Source: Pseudomonas fluorescens
GTDB taxonomy: Bacteria > Pseudomonadota > Gammaproteobacteria > Pseudomonadales > Pseudomonadaceae
Reading direction: 5' to 3'
Length of the DNA stretch: 64,000 bases
Assembly: GCF_902497855.1 (NCBI RefSeq)
Contig: NZ_CABVHU010000026.1
Location: 1-64,000 of the forward strand
In this document: one piece after another, positions 55,335-63,508 of the stretch
Layout: each line of letters opens with the position of its first letter
Numbering within the stretch: the stretch's first letter is position 1
Made by a program: the position numbers and the translations under genes
The notes under the pieces: generated by a model
Databases searched by the model: none
The model's input: only the letters and a program-made list of their open reading frames with translations
Told to the model about the DNA's origin: nothing

Positions 55335-57032
55335 ATGACCACAGCATTCACTCCCAGCCGTCCTTGGCAACAGCGTTACGACGCCCGCGTACCGACTGAC
55401 ATCAACCCCGATGCCTGGCCCTCGGTGGTGGCGATGGCGCAACAAGCCATGCAGCGTCATGCCAGCCGCACCGCCTTTCACGGCTTCGGGCGCTCACTCA
55501 GTTATGCCGAAGTCGACCGACAGTCCTGCGCGTTTGCCGCCTGGCTGCAGCATCAGGGCGTGCGTCGTGGCGATCGTGTCGCGGTCATGCTGCCCAATAT
55601 CGCGGCGTTTCCCGTGGCGATGTTCGGCATCCTCCGAGCCGGTGCCGCCCAGGTCAATGTCAACCCGACTTACACCGCGCAGGAACTCGAACACCAGCTC
55701 AACGACGCCGGGGTCGAGACCCTCGTCATCGTCGCCAGTGCTCTGCCGACACTGGCCGCGATACTGGACCGCACATCGATCAGAACAGTCATCGCGGTAC
55801 AGCCCGGCGACACCCTCGGCACGCCTGCGGCCGTGCACGAGTTCGACATCCAGCCATTGCCTGACCTGCCGTTGACTCGCTTCGTCGATGCCTTGAACGA
55901 GGGCGGCACGCTGGCGTTTACTCCGGTCGAGCTGACGGGCGATGACTTGCTGTTCCTGCAATACACCGGCGGTACCACCGGCCCCTCAAAAGGTGCCGCC
56001 CTGTCGCACCGCAACCTGATCGCCAACATCCTGCAGGCGCGCGCGTTTCTCCCTGACATGTTCGACACGGTCGGTGACAACGTCGTGGTCACGGCGCTTC
56101 CGCTATTCCACGTGTTCGCGCTGACGATCAATCTGCTGATCTGCTTTTCGGCGGGTGCCGAGAACTGGCTGATCCCCGATGCGCGCAACAGTGATGATCT
56201 GGTCGACACGCTGATCAAGGCCCGACCGACGCTGCTGACGGGGGTCAATACCCTGTACGGCGCGCTGGTGCGCCATCCGCGCATCGGCGAAGTGGACTTC
56301 TCGCGCCTGCGCCTGGCCATTGGCGGTGGCGCCGCGGTGCTGCCGGCAACCTCGACGCAGTGGAAGACCATCACCGGCCAGGAAATCCTCGAAGGCTACG
56401 GCCTCTCCGAGACCTCGGCCATCCTGTGCCTGAACGTCATGGGCCGCAGCAATTTCTCGGCAGCAGTGGGTTTGCCGTTGCCTTCGACCGACATCGTGCT
56501 GCTCAAGGACGATGATCAACCGGCCGCGCTCGGCGAGGCCGGAGAAATTTGTGCCAAGGGGCCGCAGATCATGTCCGGCTACTGGCACAAGCCCACTGCC
56601 AACGCCAACGCGTTTACCGCCGACGGTTACTTTCGCACCGGCGACATCGGCATCTTTGCCGCGGACGGCTTGCTCAAGATCGTCGATCGCAAGAAGGACA
56701 TGATCATTGTCTCGGGTTTCAACGTCTATCCCAACGAGGTGGAAGTGGTTGTCGCCAGTTGCACCGGTGTCAGCGAATGCGCCGTGATCGGTATGCCCGA
56801 TGAGCGCAGTGGTGAATCCGTATGCCTGTACGTGGTCAAGGCCGCCAATGCCACGCTCGACGAAGCTGGTTTGATCGAGTACTGCCGCGCGCATTTAGTG
56901 GCCTACAAAGTGCCCCGCCAGGTGCGGTTCCTGGAGGCGTTGCCCAAATCAACGGTGGGCAAGATATTGCGCCGGGATTTGCGCACACTGGCGACCTCGG
57001 GCAATCCGACTGAAACGACCATGACGGTTTGA
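55335..57032 (+). CDS. Acyl-CoA synthetase (long-chain fatty-acid-CoA ligase, FadD-like)
   Basis: 565-residue ANL-family ligase. The ATP loop LQYTGGTTGPSKGAALSHRN is near residue 215. GYGLSETSAILCLN, YFRTGDIGIFAADG and the C-terminal catalytic lysine in KSTVGKILRRDLR complete the family set. The ATG at 55335 lies two bases after the MFS stop. It should make an acyl-CoA from the imported or cleaved acid. It is not a close copy of the synthetase at 17337-18980. Confidence 0.88.
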   Translation: MTTAFTPSRPWQQRYDARVPTDINPDAWPSVVAMAQQAMQRHASRTAFHGFGRSLSYAEVDRQSCAFAAWLQHQGVRRGDRVAVMLPNIAAFPVAMFGILRAGAAQVNVNPTYTAQELEHQLNDAGVETLVIVASALPTLAAILDRTSIRTVIAVQPGDTLGTPAAVHEFDIQPLPDLPLTRFVDALNEGGTLAFTPVELTGDDLLFLQYTGGTTGPSKGAALSHRNLIANILQARAFLPDMFDTVGDNVVVTALPLFHVFALTINLLICFSAGAENWLIPDARNSDDLVDTLIKARPTLLTGVNTLYGALVRHPRIGEVDFSRLRLAIGGGAAVLPATSTQWKTITGQEILEGYGLSETSAILCLNVMGRSNFSAAVGLPLPSTDIVLLKDDDQPAALGEAGEICAKGPQIMSGYWHKPTANANAFTADGYFRTGDIGIFAADGLLKIVDRKKDMIIVSGFNVYPNEVEVVVASCTGVSECAVIGMPDERSGESVCLYVVKAANATLDEAGLIEYCRAHLVAYKVPRQVRFLEALPKSTVGKILRRDLRTLATSGNPTETTMTV

Positions 57033-57087
57033 GCTTCTCGTTGACCTGGTGCTGCTGTTGCTGCATTGGAGATTCTAAGACGTGGGT

Positions 57088-57114
57088 CTGCGAAGGCCGG
57101 AATGGCCTTCGCAG
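57088..57114. terminator. Hairpin between convergent genes
   Basis: CTGCGAAGGCC-GGAAT-GGCCTTCGCAG is a perfect 11-bp stem in the gap between the synthetase and the convergent AhpD/CMD-like gene. It has no T-run and may serve as a two-way transcript end. Confidence 0.5.
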
Positions 57115-57139
57115 CCAAACGAAGAGTGACTTGATGAAT

Positions 57140-57541
57140 TCAATAAGTGCCTTGTACCGGACCGTCGCTGGCCAGCTTCTGCGCTTCTTCGATGAGTATC
57201 GGGGCGCCCAGCGCCATGCTGTGGATGCCCAGAATCGAAGTCAACTGCAGCACCGCCAGTATTTCTTCGACGCTGACGCCAATTTCCAGAGCCTTGCGGA
57301 TGTGGCGACGCACACCGGGGGCATACAGATGAGTGCAGGAGGCATCGACGGCGATGGCGATCAGTTCGAAGGTCTTGGGGTCAAGAATCCCCTTGCGTAT
57401 CGGGTGGGTGGCCATGCCGAGAAACTTTTCCGTCCACTCGGCATCCAGCTCGGCCAGCGAGTCCCAGGCGGTATTCCAGCTGCCAGCTTCACGCATGGCA
57501 TCACAGGTGGGGGTGTCAGCTTGGGTCTGGTCTTCATTCAT
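57140..57541 (-). CDS. Carboxymuconolactone decarboxylase (CMD/AhpD)-family protein
   Basis: 133-residue CMD-fold protein. The family helix FLGMATHPIRKGILDPKTFELIAIA and the ring-forming region THLYAPGVRRHIRKALEIGVSVEEILAVLQL are clear. The CxxC of AhpD is absent (only one cysteine, in SCTHLY), so peroxidase partner activity is doubtful. GAGGAA precedes the ATG. It is divergent from regulator C. A two-half-site operator of the CCCG class lies 61 bp before it. Confidence 0.85.
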   Translation of the reverse strand: MNEDQTQADTPTCDAMREAGSWNTAWDSLAELDAEWTEKFLGMATHPIRKGILDPKTFELIAIAVDASCTHLYAPGVRRHIRKALEIGVSVEEILAVLQLTSILGIHSMALGAPILIEEAQKLASDGPVQGTY

Positions 57542-57601
57542 CTGCAGTTCCTCGGGGGTGAGTGGCTGCTTTCAACTCTAAACGTGCCGACGCCGTCCGT
57601 A

Positions 57602-57639
57602 TTGACTAAATGGGGCACCGGCATGACATCCCGGGACAC
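57602..57639 (-). promoter_or_regulatory. Predicted AraC-family operator between the CMD-like gene and regulator C, class CCCG
   Basis: On the plus strand, TTGACTAAATGGGGCAC (57602-57618) and ATGACATCCCGGGACAC (57623-57639) start 21 bp apart. They lie 61 bp before the CMD-like start and 25 bp before regulator C. The spacing to the CMD-like gene is nearly the same as that of the site at 50607 to DUF1302 copy B. Confidence 0.55.
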
Positions 57640-57663
57640 GTGCAACGCAGGGGTAAATACTCA

Positions 57664-58707
57664 ATGAAAGGTCTAGTTCGCAGTGCCAGCCTCACCCACT
57701 ACGCGGAAATCGCCCGCTCGTTGAACGTTGACCCCTTGCAGCAATTGCGCCTTGTCGGCCTTGATCCGCGCTGCTTGCTACAACCGGACCTGAAAATTCC
57801 CGTTGAAGCAACGGCTCGGTTGCTGGACAGTTCGGCGCGTGCGGCCGGCGTGGAAGATTTCGGCTTGCGCCTGGCAGAGAGTCGCAATGCCTCCAATCTC
57901 GGCCCCCTGGCCTTGTTATGGCGCGAACCTACCCTGCGCGCAGCGTTAGTGGCGCTCCAGGAGTTTCTCTACCTGCACAATCAGGGCCTGGTCCTGGATA
58001 TCGAGGAGAGTGGCGGCGTGGTGGTGCTACGGCTGGAGCTGGTCACCGTCTGCCAATTGTCTGTGCGCCAGTCGGTGGAGCTGGCGGTAGCGGTTACCTA
58101 TCGACTGCTCAAGTCCTTGCTGGGCAACCACTGGCATCCGTCAGTGGTCTGTTTCCGCCATTGCGCCCCACGGGACGACAGCCGGCACCATCGTGTGCTC
58201 GGCACTTCGCTGCAATTCAACTGCCTGATGGATGGCATCATCTGCCGCAGCAGCGACCTCGACAGGGCCCTGCCCAGTGCCGATCCGGAAATGGCCCGCC
58301 ACGTTAATCAGTACCTGAACAGTATTCGCGAAGATTCCCGGGCAACCCTGCTGGGACAGGTGCACCAGATGATCTGGACCCTGTTGCCCACTGGACGCTG
58401 CTCGGTGGAGCAGGTGGCGGCCCACCTGGGACGTGACAGACGCACACTGCATCGGCAATTGACGCGCGAAGGCGAGACTTTTTCTTCGCTGCTGGATCAA
58501 GTACGCACGGAGCTGGCGACGCGGTACATGAAAAATCCCCATCATCCCTTGAGCGAGATTGCCGGCGTGCTGGGCTTTTCCGAACTGAGTGCGTTCTCCC
58601 GCTGGTTCAGCCGGCTTTTCAAATGCAGCCCATCGTCCTGGAGAACCCGGCCCTCGTCGATAGCCGCAAGCAAACAACCGGCTCGGTTGTTCAGAAAAAG
58701 CGCGTAA
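57664..58707 (+). CDS. AraC-family regulator C (OruR-like architecture)
   Basis: 347-residue regulator starting at the ATG at 57664 (MKGLVRSASLTHYAEIARSL). The arabinose-binding-like domain includes RLAESRNASNLGPLALLW; the DNA-binding half includes CSVEQVAAHLGRDRRTLHRQL and LSEIAGVLGFSELSAFSRWFSRLF. It belongs to the same subfamily as regulators A and B. It is divergent from the CMD-like gene and probably controls it through the site at 57602-57639. Confidence 0.87.
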   Translation: MKGLVRSASLTHYAEIARSLNVDPLQQLRLVGLDPRCLLQPDLKIPVEATARLLDSSARAAGVEDFGLRLAESRNASNLGPLALLWREPTLRAALVALQEFLYLHNQGLVLDIEESGGVVVLRLELVTVCQLSVRQSVELAVAVTYRLLKSLLGNHWHPSVVCFRHCAPRDDSRHHRVLGTSLQFNCLMDGIICRSSDLDRALPSADPEMARHVNQYLNSIREDSRATLLGQVHQMIWTLLPTGRCSVEQVAAHLGRDRRTLHRQLTREGETFSSLLDQVRTELATRYMKNPHHPLSEIAGVLGFSELSAFSRWFSRLFKCSPSSWRTRPSSIAASKQPARLFRKSA

Positions 58708-58890
58708 AGGCGATTTCGGTCTAAGCGAAATTCTGAACTAATGTGTAACGCAACCACCGCAATCCATTTTAACGACTAACATCCCCTCGTAGACAAAATG
58801 CCAGCACGGTTCCGGTAACGCTTTGCGCAGCAGGGATCGACAGGCGATCCACGATTCATTTCAGTCCAATAGATCAGTAGGAGCTTCGAT

Positions 58891-59520
58891 ATGAACAAGC
58901 TGGGAGCGATCTTTCTTCTACTCGTGGCAGGCACTGCGCATTCTGCGGAACGCCTGACAACTGTCCAGGTGTCGGGGCTCTCTGTTCCCGGTACCCAGGC
59001 GCTAGGGAAAGCACAAGGATTCACAGAGTGCGTGGATTTCTATAACTACCTCTCGTGCTCGCACGGCGGCAAGCCAATGGAGGTTTATGGCGCAACGGCC
59101 AGTAGCGCTGAAATAACACTGGATGTCACAGACAACTTTTCCAGCGAAGCGGACCCTATGGGAGGCCCCAATATCTCAGGCGTCCCGCAGGAGAAACTGA
59201 CTTATCGATCCATTCGCCTGGAATTTCAACCGAAAGAACGCGAGGCCCTGGAAACGGCATTACGCGCTGATGGATGGTTCGCAGTAGGCAGCGCAAAACG
59301 CCTCGAGTTTTACAAGGAAGGCGTACCCGCCACCTTCCGCGTCAACAACGCCTATATCACGTTGAGCCCTGTCAATATCAACGAGGTCAGCAAAAGGGTG
59401 TCCAGGCTGGAGGCTTCCAACCATACAAGCACCAGCCCGGATCAACCCGATCCCGCGCGGGCCATGCTGCGTGACTCAGAGCCTCGTGGCGCCGGCTCGG
59501 TTCGCCCGCCTCGTTTTTGA
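58891..59520 (+). CDS. Exported protein of unknown function
   Basis: 209-residue protein. A short signal peptide (MNKLGAIFLLLVAGTAHSAE) is clear. The mature part has two cysteines close together (GFTECVDFYNYLSCSHGGK) and a proline- and arginine-rich tail. AGGAG precedes the ATG. I do not recognise a family. It lies alone downstream of regulator C and upstream of the short tandem repeats, with no operon partner. Confidence 0.6.
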   Translation: MNKLGAIFLLLVAGTAHSAERLTTVQVSGLSVPGTQALGKAQGFTECVDFYNYLSCSHGGKPMEVYGATASSAEITLDVTDNFSSEADPMGGPNISGVPQEKLTYRSIRLEFQPKEREALETALRADGWFAVGSAKRLEFYKEGVPATFRVNNAYITLSPVNINEVSKRVSRLEASNHTSTSPDQPDPARAMLRDSEPRGAGSVRPPRF

Positions 59521-59552
59521 TCAATGGCGGGAGCCGCAAGGCATTATCAGTA

Positions 59553-59627
59553 AATGTCTTATCGCTAATGCCTCTTCAACAAATGCCTTATCAACAAATG
59601 CTTCATCAACAAATGCTTCATCAGCAA
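59553..59627. repeat. Short tandem repeat: five 15-bp units
   Basis: Units are AATGTCTTATCGCTA (degenerate), AATGCCTCTTCAACA, AATGCCTTATCAACA, AATGCTTCATCAACA and AATGCTTCATCAGCA, from 59553 to 59626. They lie in the 211-bp gap 59521-59731 between two genes for exported proteins. Read in frame 2 they would code for (N)ASST repeats, but no ribosome site or good start supports a gene. Confidence 0.75.
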
Positions 59628-59731
59628 AGAGTGCGCTTATAAAAAACTCGACTTACACTGCCATACACACCTGAGGGATCGATGGGTCCACGGCAATCCG
59701 GGCATCACGTCATGATCTGGGTAAAGCCCCA

Positions 59732-60397
59732 ATGAAAACGGTCACGGCCCTTTTCACCAGTCTGCTCGCTGCCGGCGTATGCGCGGCGGCGAGCAGCTGT
59801 GCACAGGCCGCGCCCCCTTCACCCCAGTTCAAGACCAGCTTCGACTGCGCCCAGGCCAGGGCGCCCGCCGAAAAACTCATCTGTCGCGATCCGCAGCTGG
59901 CGCAGATGGATGTCGAACTGATGCGTCTGTATCGCCTGGCCCTCACGGATCAACGCTCGGTACCGCCGCCGGACCGCATCATGATCGACCAGCAGTTCTG
60001 GGTCGAGACCCGCAATCAATGTGCGTCCGGGCCAGAGCTCAAGGCGTGCACTATCCAAAGTTATGCCGAACGCGCGCACCAACTGCGCCAAGGCTCGGCC
60101 ATTGTCCGAACCCGGGACCCGGACAGGCTCACCGAAGGCCCCCTGGCGTTTCGATGTCCGGGGTTGAAAGCGCCGATAGCCGCCACCTACTTCACCACGC
60201 AGCCGGGTGTCGTGTACCTGGAATGGGCGAACACCAAGATCACCTTGAGCCAGGTGCAGAGTGATTCGGGGACCCGATACACTGGCAAGGATTCCCGAGG
60301 GAGCTACAGCTTCTGGCAAGACGGCAATGTCGTCCTTTTCCAGACGCCTGGCTCAGGGGAAATGAGTTGTTCGGCCGAGCCGGGGAGACTTCCGTGA
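59732..60397 (+). CDS. Exported lysozyme-inhibitor-like protein: LprI-type N-terminal half and MliC C-terminal half
   Basis: 221-residue exported protein. The signal peptide (MKTVTALFTSLLAAGVCAAA) has a cysteine region (SSCAQA) that could be a lipobox. The LprI/DUF1311 motif FDCAQARAPAEKLICRDPQLAQMDVELMRLY follows. The C-terminal half has the MliC pattern FRCPGLKAPIAATYF, VYLEWANTKITLSQVQSDSGTRYTG and SYSFWQDGNVVLFQ. Both domain types bind or inhibit lysozyme. The stop overlaps the next start (GTGA). Confidence 0.8.
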   Translation: MKTVTALFTSLLAAGVCAAASSCAQAAPPSPQFKTSFDCAQARAPAEKLICRDPQLAQMDVELMRLYRLALTDQRSVPPPDRIMIDQQFWVETRNQCASGPELKACTIQSYAERAHQLRQGSAIVRTRDPDRLTEGPLAFRCPGLKAPIAATYFTTQPGVVYLEWANTKITLSQVQSDSGTRYTGKDSRGSYSFWQDGNVVLFQTPGSGEMSCSAEPGRLP

Positions 60398-61689
60398 GCA
60401 CTGCGCCCCTGTCCGAACTCGATGCCGCCCTGCCCGGCCTGGTCCGCAAGATCCGCGCTCTGGAAGCCCTGGCCTGGCCGGACGGGGTCGAGGAAATATT
60501 TCTGGAACGTTGGCGTGCCGGGCGTGCGGAACTGCCCAAGGTCGAGCTGCGCCCGCGCGACCACAGCGCCGATATCGTTGCCCTGGAAGCCTTTACCCGC
60601 CGCTGCGACAAGGGGCATCCGGCCGGGCGTTACCTCGCGATGACGGCATGCAGCTATGCCACCGCCGGACGCATGCTGGGTGCCATTGGCACACCTGCTT
60701 TTACCCAGTATTCGTCAGCGCTGTACCGGCGCCCGGACTTCTACTATTCACGCCTGAATTTGAGCATGCTGGACGCGGCCCGGTTCTTCCTCAGTACCAC
60801 CGATGCCTTGCTGGGCGGTGCGCGGATTGCGCCGATCCAGGCCGACATCCCGGCCGAGGCGTTCGCCGCCTGGATGCAGCCGGAACTGGATCGATTCTTC
60901 GGCCCGGGCCGGATCACGGTGGTGCTCGATCCAACCCTGGCCGCCAAGGCCATCGCCGGGGCGAGCCGCATCCGCCTGCGTGCCAGCGCCCTGTTCTCGG
61001 AACTGGACAAGAACCAGCTATTGCAGCATGAGGCCTTTGTGCATGTCGCCACGGCACAAAACGGCGCACTGCAACCCAACCTGAAAAGCCTGGGGCTGGG
61101 GGCGCCACGCACGACCCAGACCCAGGAAGGCATCGCCACGCTGGCCGAGCTGTTCACCGCCAGCATGGACATCAACCGCCTGCGCCGCCTCGCCCTGCGC
61201 GTGCTGGCGGTCCAGCAGGCGCTGGAGGGTGCCGACTTCATCCAGGTATTCGAAGGTTTTCTCGCTGCCGGTCAGTCCCAGGAGGAATCCTTTCGTTCGA
61301 CCCAACGGGTTTTCCGCGGCGCCGACCTGCACGGCGGTTCGGCCTTCACCAAGGATGCCGCCTACCTGACCGGCTTGCTCGGCGTCCATACCCTGCTGCG
61401 CATTGCGATCCGCGACAACCGGCCGGAACTGGTGGGTCATCTGTTCGCCGGGCGCCTCAGCCTGGGTGACACCGTGCGCCTGGCCCCGCTCTTCGAGTCC
61501 GGCTGGCTGAAGGGGCCGGTCTACGTCCCGGATTGGGCCGCCGATCTGAATCGACTCGCCGCCAACCTGGCGTTCTCCGCCTTTATCACCCGGATCAAGC
61601 TGGATGTGCTCGATCTGGACGTGCTCATGGCGTTTGCAGATGAGCATGAAGCCGACGCCAGTGCCTCCATCCCTGACGCCTTCTCATAA
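60394..61689 (+). CDS. QEGLA-motif (DUF1704/MATCAP-like) putative metallopeptidase
   Basis: 431-residue protein of the DUF1704 family, named for a QEGLA motif that reads QEGIA here (residues 244-248). The likely zinc motif is HEAFVHVAT (H212, E213, H217), and these distant features resemble tyrosine carboxypeptidases of the MATCAP type. The GTG at 60394 overlaps the preceding stop by four bases, with GGGGAG upstream. A function in this bacterium is not established. Confidence 0.8.
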   Translation: MSTAPLSELDAALPGLVRKIRALEALAWPDGVEEIFLERWRAGRAELPKVELRPRDHSADIVALEAFTRRCDKGHPAGRYLAMTACSYATAGRMLGAIGTPAFTQYSSALYRRPDFYYSRLNLSMLDAARFFLSTTDALLGGARIAPIQADIPAEAFAAWMQPELDRFFGPGRITVVLDPTLAAKAIAGASRIRLRASALFSELDKNQLLQHEAFVHVATAQNGALQPNLKSLGLGAPRTTQTQEGIATLAELFTASMDINRLRRLALRVLAVQQALEGADFIQVFEGFLAAGQSQEESFRSTQRVFRGADLHGGSAFTKDAAYLTGLLGVHTLLRIAIRDNRPELVGHLFAGRLSLGDTVRLAPLFESGWLKGPVYVPDWAADLNRLAANLAFSAFITRIKLDVLDLDVLMAFADEHEADASASIPDAFS

Positions 61690-63111
61690 CGAAAGCAACC
61701 CACTGTACAAGCCATAAGCCGCGAGCCCCGCCCCGGCCACTACGCAGGCAAAAATGCCCTTCTCGATGTGAGTGAACAGTGGCTCGCCCTGCTCATGTTT
61801 AGCCTTGGCAAACAAAATCACCCCGGGCGCATATAACAATGCAGACAACAGCAAATACTTGACCCCGCCTGCATACAACAGCCACACCGCGTAACACAGC
61901 GCAATGCCGCCGATCATCAGGTCCTTGGTGCGCTCGGCCGATGCGTGTTCGTAGGTCTCGCCACGTCCACTCAACAGCACCGCATAGGCCGCCGACCACA
62001 AATACGGCACCAGAATCATCGAGGACGCGAGGTAGATCAAGCTGGTGTAGGTACCGGCGGAGATTAAGGTGATCAACAGGAAAATCTGGATCATGCCGTT
62101 GGTCAACCACAGCGCATTGACCGGTACGTGGTTGGCATTTTCCTTTTTCAGGAAGGCCGGCATGGTCTTGTCCCTGGCCGTGGCGAAGAGGATTTCCGCA
62201 CAGAGCAGCGCCCACGACAGCAATGCACCCAACAGCGAAATCGCCAGGCCGACGCTGATCAGCAACGCGCCCCAATGGCCGACGATATGCTCCATGACAG
62301 TGGCCAGTGACGGGTTCTGCAGCCTCGCCAGTTCCGGCTGGCTCATGATGCCCAGGGACAGCACATTGACCAGCACCAGCAGTGCCAACACCCCGAGAAA
62401 ACCGATGACCGTCGCGCGACCCACGTCCGAACGTTTCTGCGCCCGGGCCGAATAGACGCTGGCGCCTTCGATGCCGATGAAGACGAAGACCGTCACCAGC
62501 ATCATGTTGCGCACCTGATCCATCACTCCGCCAAAATCAGGGTTGCTGCGCCCCCAGATGTCCCGGGTGAAGATATCCGCCTTGAAGGCCACGGCAGCGA
62601 TAACGATAAACATGATTAACGGTACGATCTTGGCCACGGTGGTCAGTTGATTGATGAACGCCGCCTCTTTGATGCCGCGCATCACCAGGAAATGCACCGC
62701 CCATAACAGCACCGAAGCGCAACCAATGGCAATTGGCGTATTACCCTGGCCGAAGACCGGAAAAAAGTAACCCAGGGTGCTGAACAGCAGTACGAAATAA
62801 CCGACATTACCCAGCCAGGCACTGATCCAGTATCCCCAGGCAGAAGAAAAACCCATGTAGTCGCCGAACCCCGCCTTGGCGTAAGCGTACACCCCCGAGT
62901 CCAACTCGGGCTTGCGATTGGCCAGGGTCTGAAACACGAAGGCCAGGGTCAGCATGCCGACGGCGGTGATCCCCCAGCCGATCAATATGGCACCGGCATC
63001 GGCTTTCTCCGCCATGTTCTGTGGCAGGGAAAAGATCCCGCCGCCAATCATTGACCCCACTACCAGGGCAATAAGCGCATTCAAGCGCAGCTTTTGCGTC
63101 GGTTGTGACAT
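61684..63111 (-). CDS. Arginine:ornithine antiporter (ArcD-like APC permease)
   Basis: 475-residue APC-family permease of about 12 to 13 helices. The first-helix motif VGSMIGGGIFSLPQNMA and later ANRKPELDSGVYAYAKAGFGDYMGFSSAWGYWISAWLGNVGYF are typical of ArcD. GAGG precedes the ATG at 63111, so the upstream extension is not used. The stop overlaps the QEGLA gene end by six bases on the other strand. It faces the second arcD across an intergenic region with an ANR-type dyad. Confidence 0.85.
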   Translation of the reverse strand: MSQPTQKLRLNALIALVVGSMIGGGIFSLPQNMAEKADAGAILIGWGITAVGMLTLAFVFQTLANRKPELDSGVYAYAKAGFGDYMGFSSAWGYWISAWLGNVGYFVLLFSTLGYFFPVFGQGNTPIAIGCASVLLWAVHFLVMRGIKEAAFINQLTTVAKIVPLIMFIVIAAVAFKADIFTRDIWGRSNPDFGGVMDQVRNMMLVTVFVFIGIEGASVYSARAQKRSDVGRATVIGFLGVLALLVLVNVLSLGIMSQPELARLQNPSLATVMEHIVGHWGALLISVGLAISLLGALLSWALLCAEILFATARDKTMPAFLKKENANHVPVNALWLTNGMIQIFLLITLISAGTYTSLIYLASSMILVPYLWSAAYAVLLSGRGETYEHASAERTKDLMIGGIALCYAVWLLYAGGVKYLLLSALLYAPGVILFAKAKHEQGEPLFTHIEKGIFACVVAGAGLAAYGLYSGLLSL

Positions 63112-63508
63112 TTGGCGCCTCAAGGGTGGGCGAGAACTTACAGAGTGGGCATAAACCACGAATAAAGGGTAATAGTGGTTGCCCATTAACGCCAACATGG
63201 ACTTTCTTATAACTGGCCGCAATGAAAACAGCGTGAGGAATAGCCAATCGACCACCGATTGCCGACACTTTGATTTGTTGATTTACATCAATAATCAAAG
63301 GACTAAAATTTGCCAAATTACGCAAACCAACTAGTGTTAATCCGGCAACTTCGAGTGCTTTCGCTACAATACGATCATTTCAGAATAAAACCTAAAAGGC
63401 CCCTACATTTTAACGGCAATGAAACCTGTACATGCATTGATTCAAGGAAATATTGCATAGCTAACGAAATTAAACGTAGTTTTTTTTCCCTGCAAATGGA
63501 GGCGTGCA
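63112..63508. promoter_or_regulatory. Divergent promoter region with FNR/ANR-type box (63278-63291) in a 33-bp dyad (63268-63300)
   Basis: TTGAT-TTAC-ATCAA at 63278-63291 is a perfect FNR/ANR core. It is nested in a larger near-perfect inverted repeat, CTTTGATT (63268-63275) facing AATCAAAG (63293-63300). The region separates the two arcD-like genes and is AT-rich. In P. aeruginosa the arcDABC promoter is activated by ANR under low oxygen, so the same control is expected here, possibly for both genes. The box is 218 bp from one start and 167 bp from the other. Confidence 0.75.

Noticed and set aside
59471..59674. Small frame over the 15-bp repeats coding for ASSTN repeats
   Set aside because: It begins inside the preceding gene, has no ribosome site and its repeat simply follows the 15-bp period of the DNA.
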